This document shows positions 1-7,454 of a stretch of DNA of 64,000 bases, piece after piece. Under the pieces are notes generated by a model. It saw nothing but the letters and a program-made list of their open reading frames with translations, made no database searches and was not told the DNA's origin. This stretch comes from an uncultured Bacteroidales bacterium (GTDB taxonomy: Bacteria > Bacteroidota > Bacteroidia > Bacteroidales > Bacteroidaceae). Position 1 is the first letter of the stretch. The number at the start of each line of letters is the position of its first letter. The stretch spans positions 62,001 to 126,000 of the forward strand of contig CADCIP010000001.1 in NCBI GenBank assembly GCA_902801485.1. Reading direction: 5' to 3'. Made by a program: the position numbers and the translations under genes.

Positions 1-703
1 AAAGAAAACCTTCCAGAAACTCTTCGTTTCCTTGGAGAAACCCGAAACGCTCAAAGACCGCATTTTTCCAAGCATTCTGATTCAGCAACTCCGAGACCTC
101 TTCATCCACGCCACTAAAGACTTTTTCGTCTGATTGGGAAACAGAAATTTCTACTGTCTTTCGCGTGCGCAGGCGCTGATAATCGACCGAAGGGAGATTA
201 TCTTTTCTTTTCTTTACTTTACTTTGTGTACTTTCCTCCTGCGGAAATTGGGTTTCCTCCTGCGGAAATGATTTTTGTTGTTTTTTACAGCTGTTCGGAG
301 TTTCTTCCTGCGGAAATTCTATCAATAAATAAGGGAATGAAGAAGGGGTTTTCCTCTTGTTCAAACGAAAAATTAGAAAATATTGCTTTTGGATCCCGTG
401 CGATGTAAGGATATTCTTGGTTGTATACAGGCGTTTATCAAAGAGTCCAATTTCTACCATAAAGTCGACGCATTTCTGAACAAACTCCTCGGTAAACTTG
501 AGATCATAAGAAATGTTAAAACGCCAGTTCTTGTCCCATGTTATGAAATACCATTCACTATAGATTCTTGCTAAAAGATATATATATACGGAAACGCCCT
601 TGCCTCCTTCGAAGTTCAAAAGCAATTTTTTTATTTTGACATCCTGAAGGAAGTTTGTATCCAGAGGAAAATAATCAAGTCCATTCTTTAAAGGCCTGGC
701 CAT
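1..703 (-). CDS. DUF4373 (Lin1244/Lin1753-like) domain protein, 3' end outside window
   Basis: The frame is open from an ATG at 703 to the window edge (234 codons visible). The N-terminus MARPLKNGLDYFPLD and the following 90 residues match the DUF4373 family, found on integrated elements and plasmids of Bacteroidales and related in layout to DnaD/replication-accessory proteins. The role is unproven; replication or transfer accessory is an inference. Residues 130-157 contain three copies of a short FPQEE motif, encoded by three repeats of a TTTCCGCAGGAGGAA-like word, marking a variable linker between the N-terminal domain and the acidic C-terminal region. The gene is separated from the upstream HTH gene by a candidate small RNA transcribed in the opposite direction. 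Confidence 0.8.
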   Translation of the reverse strand, partial: MARPLKNGLDYFPLDTNFLQDVKIKKLLLNFEGGKGVSVYIYLLARIYSEWYFITWDKNWRFNISYDLKFTEEFVQKCVDFMVEIGLFDKRLYTTKNILTSHGIQKQYFLIFRLNKRKTPSSFPYLLIEFPQEETPNSCKKQQKSFPQEETQFPQEESTQSKVKKRKDNLPSVDYQRLRTRKTVEISVSQSDEKVFSGVDEEVSELLNQNAWKNAVFERFGFLQGNEEFLEGFL

Positions 704-737
704 ATTTTTCTGTTTAAATGTTTTTCTTCATTTAAAT

Positions 738-768
738 TTGGTAAATTCACAGAAAAATTGTATCTTTG
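738..768 (+). promoter_or_regulatory. Bacteroidota-type promoter
   Basis: TATCTTTG (761-768) fits the -7 consensus TAnnTTTG and a TTG at 738-740 lies 20 bp upstream. It points away from the DUF4373 gene and has no ORF downstream, only the small hairpin RNA candidate. Confidence 0.65.
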
Positions 769-773
769 CACCG

Positions 774-841
774 GATGAAGGAAAGAACACGGAATCTGTG
801 AAGATTTACCCCCGGGCGATTGCCCGGGTTCTTTCTTTTTA
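774..841 (+). ncRNA. Candidate small RNA with its own promoter and terminator
   Basis: The transcript would start about 6 nt after the -7 box and end in the T-rich stretch 831-840. Seen in sequence: an outer stem GAAAGAA (781-787) with TTCTTTC (829-835), an inner hairpin CACGG/CTGTG (789-801) and a strong hairpin CCCGGGC-GATT-GCCCGGG (811-828). Together they form a three-way-junction shape of about 60 nt. It lies between two minus-strand genes of the mobile element. A regulatory role on the element is an inference; a plain terminator for the minus-strand HTH gene is the alternative. Confidence 0.4.
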
Positions 842-1234
842 TTTGGTGAGTTTTTGGATGTCCTCTCGCTTATAGTATACTTTCCTTCCTACCCTAACTG
901 GGGTTAAGTATCCCTTTTTCTCCCATTTCCAGAGGGTTGTGTGGGTAATGCCGAAGCCGTCCATCACATCCTTCTTGGTTATCATGTCATCACTTCTGTC
1001 GGGGAACATTCTTTGTAGGGGGGGCTGATTATTAGATAATGACTCTTCAAAGACAACTGAATGCATGGCTTTAGCAAGAGCCATCATTCCATTGTCGGAC
1101 ATAGTAAACGAATAATGACCAGGGCTCTTCCTTATTTCAGAAACCAAGCCGCTTGCCAGGAGTCTTTCTTCCATTCTCGTATCCAGCAATGGAACACTGG
1201 GAGACTCTGTGTGATTGTAATGACTATCTTCCAT
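839..1234 (-). CDS. Helix-turn-helix (MerR/excisionase-type) DNA-binding protein
   Basis: 131 residues. The C-terminal 45 residues (about 86-131) form an excisionase/MerR-like winged helix, with ITKKDVMDGFGITHTTLWKW as the HTH and VRVGRKVYYKREDI as the wing. The N-terminal 80 residues are not recognised. Proteins of this kind accompany tyrosine recombinases on Bacteroidales elements and either direct excision or regulate element genes. The integrase lies 840 bp away on the same strand, consistent with that context. The likely promoter is the CAAAGGTA (-7 on the minus strand) at 1351-1358. Confidence 0.7.
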   Translation of the reverse strand: MEDSHYNHTESPSVPLLDTRMEERLLASGLVSEIRKSPGHYSFTMSDNGMMALAKAMHSVVFEESLSNNQPPLQRMFPDRSDDMITKKDVMDGFGITHTTLWKWEKKGYLTPVRVGRKVYYKREDIQKLTK

Positions 1235-1263
1235 CTTTTTCTTAATTTTTGTTTATATTTATC

Positions 1264-1291
1264 TTGTTATTATCTTTTTTTTGTACCTTTG
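1264..1291 (+). promoter_or_regulatory. Promoter for the tandem-HTH gene
   Basis: TACCTTTG at 1284-1291 with a TTG at 1264-1266. It faces the minus-strand promoter at 1351-1358, so the two transcripts would overlap head-on for about 50 nt. Confidence 0.5.
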
Positions 1292-1350
1292 CACCAATAA
1301 AGGCCCAATAAATTCTGCCTCAGAGTCGGAACAAAGTAACATTTACGATG

Positions 1351-1358
1351 CAAAGGTA
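1351..1358 (-). promoter_or_regulatory. Promoter -7 box for the excisionase-like gene
   Basis: CAAAGGTA read on the minus strand is TACCTTTG. No well-spaced -33 box is evident, so this is a weaker call. Confidence 0.4.
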
Positions 1359-1420
1359 ATCATTTTAGGGCAAATGTAATAATATCGAGGCATTTTATGT
1401 TCTGTTTTTAACGTTTTTTA

Positions 1421-2014
1421 ATGATTGAAGGTGATATTTTGAAACAAGTTCATGTAGGAGAAGCCCTGCGTTTATGGTGCAAGAAGAATAATCTTACACG
1501 CCAAAAGCTTGCTGACAAGATGAAACTGCCAAAGTCCAATATTGACAGAATCTTCGCCAAATCTTCTATAGATACAAATAAATTATTGGATATTTCTCAT
1601 TGTTTGGATTATAATTTTTTTGCGGCTTTCTGGGGACAGCAATATATTATAGATGCTGAAACGGAGATGGATTATCTTATGACCACGCCATCTTTCATTC
1701 ATATTGGCCACAGAATTGAAATGCATCTAAGAGAAAAGAAGATTACGCAGAATCAACTGGCTGCTCATCTTGGCGTACAGCATCCAGTCATAAGTAAAAT
1801 GCTAAGAAAAACATCAATTGATTCTGGGAGGCTTGTGATAATATCTAATTATTTGGAACACGATTTCTTTTCAGATTTCTATATGAATATACTCTCTAAT
1901 ATGGGAGATGAAAAGCTTTTCTTGCAAAATAAGATAAATGATTTGGAGAAGACAGTCGAACTATTACAACAAGAAAATACTATGCTCAAACAAAAATTGG
2001 CTAAGTATGAGTGA
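1421..2014 (+). CDS. Tandem-HTH (XRE-like) regulator with C-terminal coiled coil
   Basis: 197 residues made of two copies of the same module. Residues about 8-75 and 90-158 each contain an XRE-like helix-turn-helix (LTRQKLADKMKLPKSNIDRI; ITQNQLAAHLGVQHPVISKM). Each module is followed by a similar tail ending in DYNFFAAFW or EHDFFSDFY. Residues 165-197 form a leucine-zipper-like coiled coil. A monomer therefore carries two DNA-reading heads, and dimerisation would give four. The gene is divergent from the excisionase-like gene and tail-to-tail with the integrase, the position of an element repressor or activator. Target and sign of regulation are unknown. Confidence 0.6.
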   Translation: MIEGDILKQVHVGEALRLWCKKNNLTRQKLADKMKLPKSNIDRIFAKSSIDTNKLLDISHCLDYNFFAAFWGQQYIIDAETEMDYLMTTPSFIHIGHRIEMHLREKKITQNQLAAHLGVQHPVISKMLRKTSIDSGRLVIISNYLEHDFFSDFYMNILSNMGDEKLFLQNKINDLEKTVELLQQENTMLKQKLAKYE

Positions 2015-2076
2015 TAATAGTTGAAGAGTTCAAGAAGGAATGGCCTTTTCTTTGTCACCCCTTCTCGCTGAGAAAA

Positions 2077-3603
2077 CTAACCAATAAGATCTATCACATT
2101 TTTCAGCGTTTCATCCTCAATCTTCCGATAACGCTTGAAAGCCTTGGAACCTTCTACGTGGCCAGACATCTTGCCAATCAGATTGGGATCGCTAACTTTG
2201 AAATATGCGTTACCGACGAAGGTTCTACGTGCCAGATGGCTTGACGCTATCTCGTTGATGGGACGTATCTCGTTCTCACCGGTAAGCGGATTACGCACCT
2301 CAACATTCCTGGTTATTTCAGCCATGGTGAAAATGGCCTTTATAGCATCATTATATTTCTGAGGTGTTAAGAAGGGAAATAAACGGCCTTTCCCATCTTG
2401 GCCTTTATATTTTTTTATGAGCTTCAGAGCTTTGGGATGGAGAGGAACGCGGGCCTGCAGCGCATCTTCACCGTCCTTTGTCTTGTGAGGTGTGTATACC
2501 AGGATGCCGTCCTCGATGTGCTGGGGTGTAAGCTTAACCAGATCGCTTACACGACAGCCAATAAAACACTGGAAGATGAAGATGTCACGACACACGACAA
2601 TGGTCTTAATAGGCATCTTGCAGTCTTTTCTAAACTGGTCGTCCATCTTTTTCCACTTCTTTTCAAGGTCGTAGTCCGCAATCTTGTTTCGTTCCTCTAT
2701 CGTAATATAAATAGGTGTACCTACCTTGGCGGTACCAATCTTTACACCATCGAAGGGACGATTGGTCGTAATACCCTCTTCGGCAAAAAACAAAAAAAGT
2801 GACTTTAGCCTGGTGCGCATCTTGATGATGGTGTTCTCGCCTCTGGCCTCAATGGTGTTGTGTCCCTTCTTTACCGATGCCGGGTAATTCTCAATGAGCT
2901 TGGCAAAAAGATTTGGGTGTTGTTCTGAGAGAGCTTTTTCATGACGCATGTAATCTGTAAACTCTTCTATGTCCTCACGGGTGACGGTATCTATTGAAAA
3001 GGTGAAGTTTTTCCTTGTTACCTCTGTGGCCCTGATGAACCCTTCATATCGGGCAATTACGCGAGAAAGCACACGGAACACCCTTGCGTGGGAATAAGCC
3101 AACTGGCGACGGCTGATGTAAAGTTCAACGAGGTCAAAGAATGATTTGTTATTCCTCCTTATGATATTATATTTCTCCGGATGATGAAACTTATCTATCA
3201 CCTCTTTCAGCCATTCGCTTGACAGTTCTGCTTTGTCTGCAGCCCCGAAACTGTCAAGGATATGCTTCTTCAGTTTCTCCAAGCATTCCGCTTGCTCGCG
3301 GTGGTATTTAACCTCTGGAGTTGCCAGACGCTGTTTAAAGACGATTGTACCACTTTTGCGCAGCGCGAAGCCGCTCTTCTCGGCTTTATCCTTCGAAGCG
3401 GTGATGATATTGCCAGGAATCTTCACGCCTGCCTTTTCTGTCTTTTCCCTGTTGATGTAGTACTCAAAATATTCAGGACTGATGAAAATCTCGCTCGGGG
3501 CGTAGAGATCAAATGATGTGCCTTGGAAAAAGCGTACCATAATCTCGCTCATCCCTGTCACTTTCTGGATCTTGCTTGATATGCGAAGCTCAATTTGTGC
3601 CAT
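2077..3603 (-). CDS. Tyrosine recombinase / site-specific integrase
   Basis: 508 residues, the usual size for Bacteroidales integrases with an arm-binding and a SAM-like core-binding domain before the catalytic domain. The catalytic set is visible: R about 350 (GCRVSDL), HLARR about 455-458 (HxxR), GH about 481 (SGHVEGS) and the nucleophile Y about 491 (KRYRKI). It catalyses integration and excision of the element through a covalent 3'-phosphotyrosine intermediate. The N-terminus lies next to 12-bp direct repeats at 3741-3862 and the neighbouring gene at 3943 is chromosomal in character, so the element end is probably in this gap. No tRNA target is seen here. Confidence 0.9.
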   Translation of the reverse strand: MAQIELRISSKIQKVTGMSEIMVRFFQGTSFDLYAPSEIFISPEYFEYYINREKTEKAGVKIPGNIITASKDKAEKSGFALRKSGTIVFKQRLATPEVKYHREQAECLEKLKKHILDSFGAADKAELSSEWLKEVIDKFHHPEKYNIIRRNNKSFFDLVELYISRRQLAYSHARVFRVLSRVIARYEGFIRATEVTRKNFTFSIDTVTREDIEEFTDYMRHEKALSEQHPNLFAKLIENYPASVKKGHNTIEARGENTIIKMRTRLKSLFLFFAEEGITTNRPFDGVKIGTAKVGTPIYITIEERNKIADYDLEKKWKKMDDQFRKDCKMPIKTIVVCRDIFIFQCFIGCRVSDLVKLTPQHIEDGILVYTPHKTKDGEDALQARVPLHPKALKLIKKYKGQDGKGRLFPFLTPQKYNDAIKAIFTMAEITRNVEVRNPLTGENEIRPINEIASSHLARRTFVGNAYFKVSDPNLIGKMSGHVEGSKAFKRYRKIEDETLKNVIDLIG

Positions 3604-3608
3604 TATTT

Positions 3609-3640
3609 TTTGTGATTCTCAATAAAATTATGTATCTTTG
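3609..3640 (+). promoter_or_regulatory. Promoter divergent from the integrase start
   Basis: TTTG (3609-3612), 20 bp spacer, TATCTTTG (3633-3640): an excellent match to the Bacteroidota consensus. The box followed by CACC is shared with the promoter at 761-768. No ORF follows. Confidence 0.65.
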
Positions 3641-3645
3641 CACCA

Positions 3646-3745
3646 AATATTAAAAGCGAACTTTAAATTATTGACACAACGAAATCCGCTGACAAAGGTA
3701 ATAAAAAAGCCACGGGAATAAGCATATTTTTCCCGTGTTTTTCCC
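3646..3745 (+). ncRNA. Candidate small RNA antisense to the integrase leader
   Basis: From the promoter above, a transcript of about 95 nt would run to a hairpin CACGGGAA (3711-3718) / TTTCCCGTG (3729-3737) followed by TTTTT. It would pair with the 5' leader of the integrase mRNA if that begins near 3686. Promoter and hairpin are seen; the RNA itself is inferred. The same repeats could instead be recombinase arm sites. Confidence 0.35.
3693..3700 (-). promoter_or_regulatory. Putative integrase promoter -7 box
   Basis: CAAAGGTA, read as TACCTTTG on the minus strand, 90 bp before the integrase ATG. It faces the plus-strand promoter at 3633-3640, the same face-to-face layout as at 1284/1351. 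Confidence 0.4.
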
Positions 3746-3862
3746 GTGATAAGGTGGATTTAACATTATTTAAGGTGACAGAAGCTGTCGCAAAATCCTT
3801 GTAAATCGCTGGAAATCAGTATATTTTCAAAAACTTGGATAAACGTCAATTTCCCGTGATAA
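3711..3862. repeat. CCCGTG repeats, candidate integrase arm or attachment sites
   Basis: TTCCCGTGATAA occurs at 3741-3752 and again at 3851-3862 (110 bp apart). Partial copies are TTTCCCGTG at 3729-3737 and the inverted CACGGGAA at 3711-3718. Clustered short repeats between an integrase start and the first chromosomal gene are typical of arm-type binding sites. The core crossover site cannot be placed from one end only. Confidence 0.5.
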
Positions 3863-3891
3863 CCCTAAAAGGAGTCCGGGTAGCCCAACCA

Positions 3892-3929
3892 CAAAAAAAA
3901 GAGCATCACACTGTGACGCTCTTTTTTTG
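3892..3929. terminator. Bidirectional intrinsic terminator
   Basis: A-tract (3892-3900), stem GAGCATCACA / TGTGACGCTC (3901-3921, one mismatch), T-tract (3922-3929). It ends the minus-strand ATP-grasp gene and insulates it from the mobile element. Confidence 0.85.
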
Positions 3930-3942
3930 TTCAATCCCAATG

Positions 3943-4911
3943 TCAGCTGAAAGCTTCTACTTCTGCCGAATAATGGCCATAGATATACTCTACTACCATG
4001 CGGCCATACTTGCCTTGGGCAGGAAGAAGGGTTGAGATATAACCCATTGTCATGCGCCAGTTAATCTCGATACAAGGGCAGATACCGTCCTGGCAGAGCA
4101 TCATATCAATGCCTACAGGACCGCAGTACTGGAATTTCTTTAGGTATGCTTCCCACCAATGTCTTATATCTACCAGCATCTGCGGGTCGGCATACTGCAT
4201 AAGCCATTGTAATTTCTCACCTTCGGGAGCCACCCAGTTACCTAAGTAGGCACCACCCTCGTTGGTATAGAAAAGACTGAGGCCACGATATTCTACCCCA
4301 CCCTTTCCGTCGCACCAGAACTCGAGAGCAAAATCAGCTACCTTCTGTAACATACGTTCTACTACCACAGAACCCTGGGCCCGAAGGGTATTCTTAATCC
4401 ACCCCTGAGCATTGGGACTGCCACACAACATCAAACCTCTGCCACTACTGCTCCAAGGGGCTTTCAGCAGGAAGGACTCGCCCTCTTTTGCCGAGGTAAT
4501 GATTTTCCCGACGTCTTCCTCTGTCTTGCAAAGCCACGATTCGCCCATCAACGCTTCACCAATCAAGCCGTCATGCTTGCAGGCTGCCAACGCCTCGACT
4601 GCTGTCTGTCGGTGCGAGAGCCAACGAAGTCGCTCCATCTCCTCATCCGACGGCAGGAACCCATCCGTCACACCTGCCTGTCGCAACTGGTGGATAAGAG
4701 CAGGACTCCAACCCCATGGGATAATCTCATCACCTGGTTTCAACTGTAGTTTATCTTCACCGTTCCACACCAAATCACTGTCCTCGGCCCACCAATTGGG
4801 AAGCCAATACAACTCGTCTCTCATCCGCCTGATGATAGCTGGCGGTGTGTAGCCTGGATTACCATCGGCAAGGGCCATATCGTTCTCGGGATTAAAAATA
4901 TACACTTTCAT
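3943..4911 (-). CDS. ATP-grasp-fold-like protein
   Basis: 322 residues, cytoplasmic. The N-terminus VYIFNPENDMALADG and the C-terminal CIEINWRMTMGY, resembling the EIN metal/ATP site of ATP-grasp ligases, support a distant ATP-grasp relative. The middle LLKAPWSSSGRGL (about 150-165) resembles the lysine/glycine nucleotide loop. Substrate is unknown. The ATG is only 5 nt from the minus-strand -7 box at 4916-4923, so the mRNA may be leaderless. It is divergent from the glycosyltransferase-DUF4922 gene and shares a 71-bp promoter region with it. Confidence 0.6.
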   Translation of the reverse strand: MKVYIFNPENDMALADGNPGYTPPAIIRRMRDELYWLPNWWAEDSDLVWNGEDKLQLKPGDEIIPWGWSPALIHQLRQAGVTDGFLPSDEEMERLRWLSHRQTAVEALAACKHDGLIGEALMGESWLCKTEEDVGKIITSAKEGESFLLKAPWSSSGRGLMLCGSPNAQGWIKNTLRAQGSVVVERMLQKVADFALEFWCDGKGGVEYRGLSLFYTNEGGAYLGNWVAPEGEKLQWLMQYADPQMLVDIRHWWEAYLKKFQYCGPVGIDMMLCQDGICPCIEINWRMTMGYISTLLPAQGKYGRMVVEYIYGHYSAEVEAFS

Positions 4912-4915
4912 AATG

Positions 4916-4923
4916 CAAAGATA
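4916..4923 (-). promoter_or_regulatory. Promoter -7 box of the ATP-grasp gene
   Basis: CAAAGATA = TATCTTTG on the minus strand. Initiation 5-6 nt downstream would fall on the ATG at 4911. Confidence 0.55.
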
Positions 4924-4944
4924 TGCTTATTATTTTTCTTTTTA

Positions 4945-4976
4945 TTTTGCAGAGCAAAAAAAAATCTCTAATTTTG
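4945..4976 (+). promoter_or_regulatory. Promoter of the GT2-DUF4922 gene
   Basis: TTTTG (4945-4949), 19 bp, TAATTTTG (4969-4976). The predicted start of transcription coincides with the ATG at 4983, suggesting a leaderless message. Confidence 0.55.
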
Positions 4977-4982
4977 CGCATT

Positions 4983-7418
4983 ATGATTGATTGTTTTATT
5001 CCTTGGCAGAGCGACGAGCAGGTTGCCGCCACCCTGCAACAGTTAAAAGCCGATGAGCAAGTAAAGGACGTTTACTTCCTGCGCGAAGAAGGTCCTGGCA
5101 ACATAGAAACCCTGCGTTGGATAGCGGAGAAGACCTCTGCGCCCTACCTGCTATTATACACAAAGTACGACAAGCTACAACTGGGCTACTTCGCCCTGAC
5201 ACGTATGCTGACCATTGCCGAGGACAGCAACGCCCTGATGCTGTATGCTGATCACCACATAACACTCCCCCAAGGGGGAAGCAGGGAGGGGGCTTTAATT
5301 GACTGTCAGTTGGGTTCGGTACGTGATGATTTTCAGTTTGGCTCCCTGCTACTGATACGCACTTCAGCCCTAAAGGAATATGTGGCACAGGCAAAGGATA
5401 TAACCTACCGTTTTGCCGCCTTGTACGACTTCCGCCTGTTTGTCAGTCGGACTATGCTGCCTGTTCACGTCGATGAGTTCCTATACACCGAGGTGGAGCA
5501 AGACACCCGACTGAGCGGACAGAAGCAGTTTGACTATGTGGATCCCCGCAACCGCGAACGTCAGATAGAGATGGAGCAGGCTTGTACCGCCCATCTGAAA
5601 GCCATTGGAGCTTATCTGGCACCCGAAGCCTTTCAGAATATTGATTTCTCGGAAGGCGAGTTTGCCGTCGAGGCTTCTGTCATCATCCCCGTGCGCAACC
5701 GCGAACGCACCATAGAAGATTCCATACGTTCAGCCCTCACGCAAGAGACATCGTTTCCTTTTAATGTCATCGTCATCGATAACCACTCCACCGATGGCAC
5801 AACCGAAAAGATAAACAAAATAGCTCAGGGTGAAACAGAAGGCCTCCCCTCGGGGAGGTTTGGTGGGAGGCTTATCCACATCATCCCTGAACGCAACGAC
5901 TTGGGTATCGGAGGTTGCTGGAACACGGCCGTTCATCATCCACAGGTAGGACGGTTTGTCGTTCAGTTGGATAGCGACGACCTCTATAGTTCGCCCCAGA
6001 CGTTGCAGCAGATGGTGGATGCCTTCCGCGAACAACAGGCAGCCATGGTTATCGGTTCCTATCGCATGTGCGACTTCCAACTGAACACCTTACCGCCCGG
6101 CCTCATCGACCATAAGGAATGGACACCCGATAACGGACGAAACAATGCCTTGCGTATCAATGGCTTAGGTGCCCCGCGTGCATTCTATACGCCTGTGCTC
6201 AGGAAATTGCAGATTCCCAACACCAGTTATGGCGAAGACTATGCCCTTGGACTGATGATAAGTAGGCGTTACCATATAGGACGCCTGTACCACGAAGTCT
6301 ACCTGTGTCGCCGCTGGGAGGGCAACAGCGATGCCGCATTGAGTCAGGACAAAATCAACAAGAACAATACCTATAAGGATCACCTGCGTACCTTGGAGAT
6401 TCTGGCACGACAGCAACTGAACAAAAGCAAGAATCAAGTTCCACAGCCGGAAGAAGTAGAAGAATTCTTCCAGAGCGAAAAAAAAAACTGGCCTGAAGCC
6501 GCCAACCGCTACGAAGCCCTAAGCGAAGTTCAGACAAAGGCATTAGCCCCCTCCATCAACCCATCCCCCGAGGAGGAGGGGAGAACATTATGCAAAGATA
6601 GCCTCCCTCCTCGGTGGGAGGGCTGGAGTGGGGCTGCCCAATGGAATCCTGCCCGTATGGTCAGCACAGGAGCCGATGTCAGCAAACAGGCGTTGCAGAA
6701 AAGACCTTGCTTTCTTTGTGATAGCAACCGACCCGCCGAGCAGCACGCTCTGCCCGTCATGCAGCGATACCAACTGCTGGTGAACCCCTTCCCCATCCTG
6801 CCCAAGCACTTCACCATTCCTGCCCGCGAGCATACACCTCAGACAATAAAGGGCCACTTCCAGGATTTGTTTAAGATAGCCCAGCAGATGCCCGACTATA
6901 TGATTTTCTACAATGGCCCCATGTGCGGAGCCTCTTGTCCCGACCACATGCATCTACAGGCAGGCAGTCGTGGTATTGCTCCCCTAGAGCGCGATTGGAC
7001 TAGTGTCTACGAGCCAAAGCTAAAACCTTATGCAGAGAGCATCTCCATACTGAAAGACTATGCTTGCCCTGTTCTGGTCATTCGCACAACAGATGCGGCA
7101 GAAGCTAAAGAACGTTTTGAGCGCATCTACGACTCCCTACCCTTGCATGAAGGCGAAAACGAACCTCGTATGAACATCGTCTGTTGGAAACAAGCCGGAA
7201 AAGTTGTAACCCTCGTCTTCCCTCGCGCCAAGCACAGACCTGCCTGCTATACCGCTCAGGGCGAAAAGCAGCTGCTCATCAGTCCGGGTGCGCTGGATAT
7301 GTGCGGGCTTCTCATTACGCCCAGGGAACAGGATTTCCGCAAGATTACCTACGAAATGGCCGCAGATATTCTGAGGGAAGTATCTTTGAGAGTTGAGAGT
7401 TTAGGGTTTAGAGTTTAG
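4983..7418 (+). CDS. Glycosyltransferase family 2 fused to a DUF4922 (HIT/GalT-like) domain
   Basis: 811 residues from ATG 4983 (MIDCFIPWQ), chosen because the upstream ATG at 4923 precedes the promoter. Residues 1-225 look like a degenerate GT-A domain. Residues about 228-430 are a classic GT2 with [13 protein letters not shown] and the metal-binding LDSDD near 327. Residues about 555-805 are DUF4922, with [10 protein letters not shown] and a HIT-like [11 protein letters not shown] near 650-660, which suggests nucleotide-sugar phosphorylase or nucleotidyl-transfer chemistry. Three in-frame palindromic elements interrupt it (5263, 5839, 6546), two in linkers. The last nine codons and the stop are formed by a 7-nt repeat. 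The SpoIID gene follows on the same strand. The fusion suggests that sugar-nucleotide turnover and glycan transfer are coupled (inference). Confidence 0.8.
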   Translation: MIDCFIPWQSDEQVAATLQQLKADEQVKDVYFLREEGPGNIETLRWIAEKTSAPYLLLYTKYDKLQLGYFALTRMLTIAEDSNALMLYADHHITLPQGGSREGALIDCQLGSVRDDFQFGSLLLIRTSALKEYVAQAKDITYRFAALYDFRLFVSRTMLPVHVDEFLYTEVEQDTRLSGQKQFDYVDPRNRERQIEMEQACTAHLKAIGAYLAPEAFQNIDFSEGEFAVEASVIIPVRNRERTIEDSIRSALTQETSFPFNVIVIDNHSTDGTTEKINKIAQGETEGLPSGRFGGRLIHIIPERNDLGIGGCWNTAVHHPQVGRFVVQLDSDDLYSSPQTLQQMVDAFREQQAAMVIGSYRMCDFQLNTLPPGLIDHKEWTPDNGRNNALRINGLGAPRAFYTPVLRKLQIPNTSYGEDYALGLMISRRYHIGRLYHEVYLCRRWEGNSDAALSQDKINKNNTYKDHLRTLEILARQQLNKSKNQVPQPEEVEEFFQSEKKNWPEAANRYEALSEVQTKALAPSINPSPEEEGRTLCKDSLPPRWEGWSGAAQWNPARMVSTGADVSKQALQKRPCFLCDSNRPAEQHALPVMQRYQLLVNPFPILPKHFTIPAREHTPQTIKGHFQDLFKIAQQMPDYMIFYNGPMCGASCPDHMHLQAGSRGIAPLERDWTSVYEPKLKPYAESISILKDYACPVLVIRTTDAAEAKERFERIYDSLPLHEGENEPRMNIVCWKQAGKVVTLVFPRAKHRPACYTAQGEKQLLISPGALDMCGLLITPREQDFRKITYEMAADILREVSLRVESLGFRV
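5263..5297 (+). repeat. GC-rich palindromic element, copy 1 (in frame)
   Basis: CACTCCCCCAAGGGGGAAG followed by CAGGGAGGGGGCTTT. It encodes [12 protein letters not shown] inside the GT2 protein with the frame kept. Confidence 0.75.
5839..5873 (+). repeat. GC-rich palindromic element, copy 2 (in frame)
   Basis: AAGGCCTCCCCTCGGGGAGG then TTTGGTGGGAGGCTT. It encodes [12 protein letters not shown] in the loop before LIHIIPE of the GT2 domain. Confidence 0.7.
6546..6640 (+). repeat. GC-rich palindromic elements, copies 3 and 4 (in frame, opposed)
   Basis: CCCCCTCC...CCCCGAGGAGGAGGGG and GCCTCCCTCCTCGGTGGGAG then GGCTGGAGTGGGGCT. Two copies in opposite orientation form the linker between the GT2 and DUF4922 domains. 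Confidence 0.7.
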
Positions 7419-7426
7419 GGTTGACA
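7385..7426 (+). repeat. Heptanucleotide array, 6 units
   Basis: TTTGAGA GTTGAGA GTTTAGG GTTTAGA GTTTAGG GTTGACA. It provides the C-terminal residues and the TAG stop of the GT2-DUF4922 gene. Confidence 0.8.
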
Positions 7427-7454
7427 AGTTGGTTGTAACTTACATTTCTCACTC

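Noticed and set aside
2011-2244. 77-aa ORF after the tandem-HTH gene
   Set aside because: It is the antisense shadow of the integrase 3' end.
4923-4982. Longer start of the GT2-DUF4922 protein
   Set aside because: This ATG lies upstream of the -33/-7 promoter elements, so it would not be transcribed.
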